Assembly (NCBI GenBank): GCA_019918135.1
Contig: WBZZ01003686.1
Coordinates: 81,001-145,000, forward strand
Direction of reading: 5' to 3'
Length of the DNA: 64,000 nucleotides
Source: Paulinella micropora
Taxonomy: Eukaryota > Cercozoa > Imbricatea > Euglyphida > Paulinellidae
The translations under genes and the position numbers were made by a program. Shown piece by piece: positions 63,808-64,000 of the stretch (position 1 is the first letter of the stretch; every line of letters starts with the position of its first letter). Below the pieces are notes generated by a model. It was not told the DNA's origin, did not search any database, and worked only from the letters and a program-made list of their open reading frames with translations.

Positions 63808-64000
63808 TGTATGTATGTATGTATGTGTGTATGCATGCATGTATGTATGTATGTATGTATGTATGTATGTATGCATATATGTATGTATGCTTGTGTGTAT
63901 GTATGTATGTATGTATGTATGTATGTATGTATGTATGTATGTATGCATGTATGTATGTATGTATGTATATATGCATATATGCATGTATGTATGTATGTAT
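63678..64000 (+). repeat. (TATG)n microsatellite, right flank of provirus B
   Basis: Starts TGTGTG, then TATG repeats in the same orientation as 41,276-41,888, continuing past the window end. Long open frames across it are artefacts. Confidence 0.9.

Overview
The window is nuclear DNA of a eukaryote. It has spliceosomal introns, a non-LTR retrotransposon with SINE-like followers, MITEs and kilobases of microsatellite. I cannot name the species. The one clear host-type gene encodes an LRR-Roc-COR-TIR protein, an architecture that fits an invertebrate or a protist/alga.

The main content is two copies of a Polinton-like (Maverick/PLV-type) provirus, AT-rich and compact. Copy B is complete at 41,889-63,677 (21.8 kb). 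It has 140-bp terminal inverted repeats starting AGTAGATGATAC and a 6-bp TGTGTG target duplication, and it sits inside a (TATG)n microsatellite. It carries a protein-primed DNA polymerase B, DDE-type integrase, FtsK/HerA-type packaging ATPase, adenovirus-type cysteine protease, major and minor capsid proteins, two fibre-like proteins (one ending in a Peptidase_S74 chaperone), a DUF5754-like protein, a HIRAN protein and several small unknown proteins. Copy A (1 to about 12.7-12.95 kb) is the reverse-oriented counterpart of the left 13 kb of B. Its integrase/long-fibre side lies outside the window. Both copies are decaying: A has a stop in the capsid gene and frameshifts in the polymerase and ATPase; B has a wrecked polymerase containing a 274-bp TA-flanked MITE, a broken protease, and a 904-bp retroposon insertion with a 14-bp target duplication. 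Some genes (ATPase, minor capsid, small basic protein) are almost identical between copies while the capsid and polymerase are divergent, so the lineage is mosaic. Intergenic spacers carry a recurring set of hairpin modules, some directly abutting start codons, with compensatory changes in the stems.

Between the proviruses: 12.9-21.6 kb holds GC-rich tandem repeats, a 2.6-kb degenerate CA-rich minisatellite, CA/TG tracts and a rearranged PrimPol/UL52-type primase gene whose middle third lies on the opposite strand. 21.6-25.5 kb is a nest of (ATT)n-tailed retroposons of at least three families, one with a tRNA-like head. 25.5-31.8 kb is a nearly full-length LINE (endonuclease + reverse transcriptase) whose 3' end resembles the 3' ends of those short elements, so it or a close relative is the likely mobiliser. 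33.0-33.3 kb is a MITE sharing its core with the one inside the copy B polymerase. 34.0-40.3 kb (minus) is the intron-rich LRR-Roc-COR-TIR gene, followed by microsatellites up to copy B.

How the provirus genes would work together: integrase and TIRs insert the element; the protein-primed polymerase replicates it from its ends; ATPase, capsid proteins and protease build and mature an icosahedral particle; the two fibre-like proteins would mediate attachment. Many frameshifts fall in homopolymer runs, so some may be sequencing errors; the stop substitutions, the MITE and the 31-bp duplication are not of that kind.
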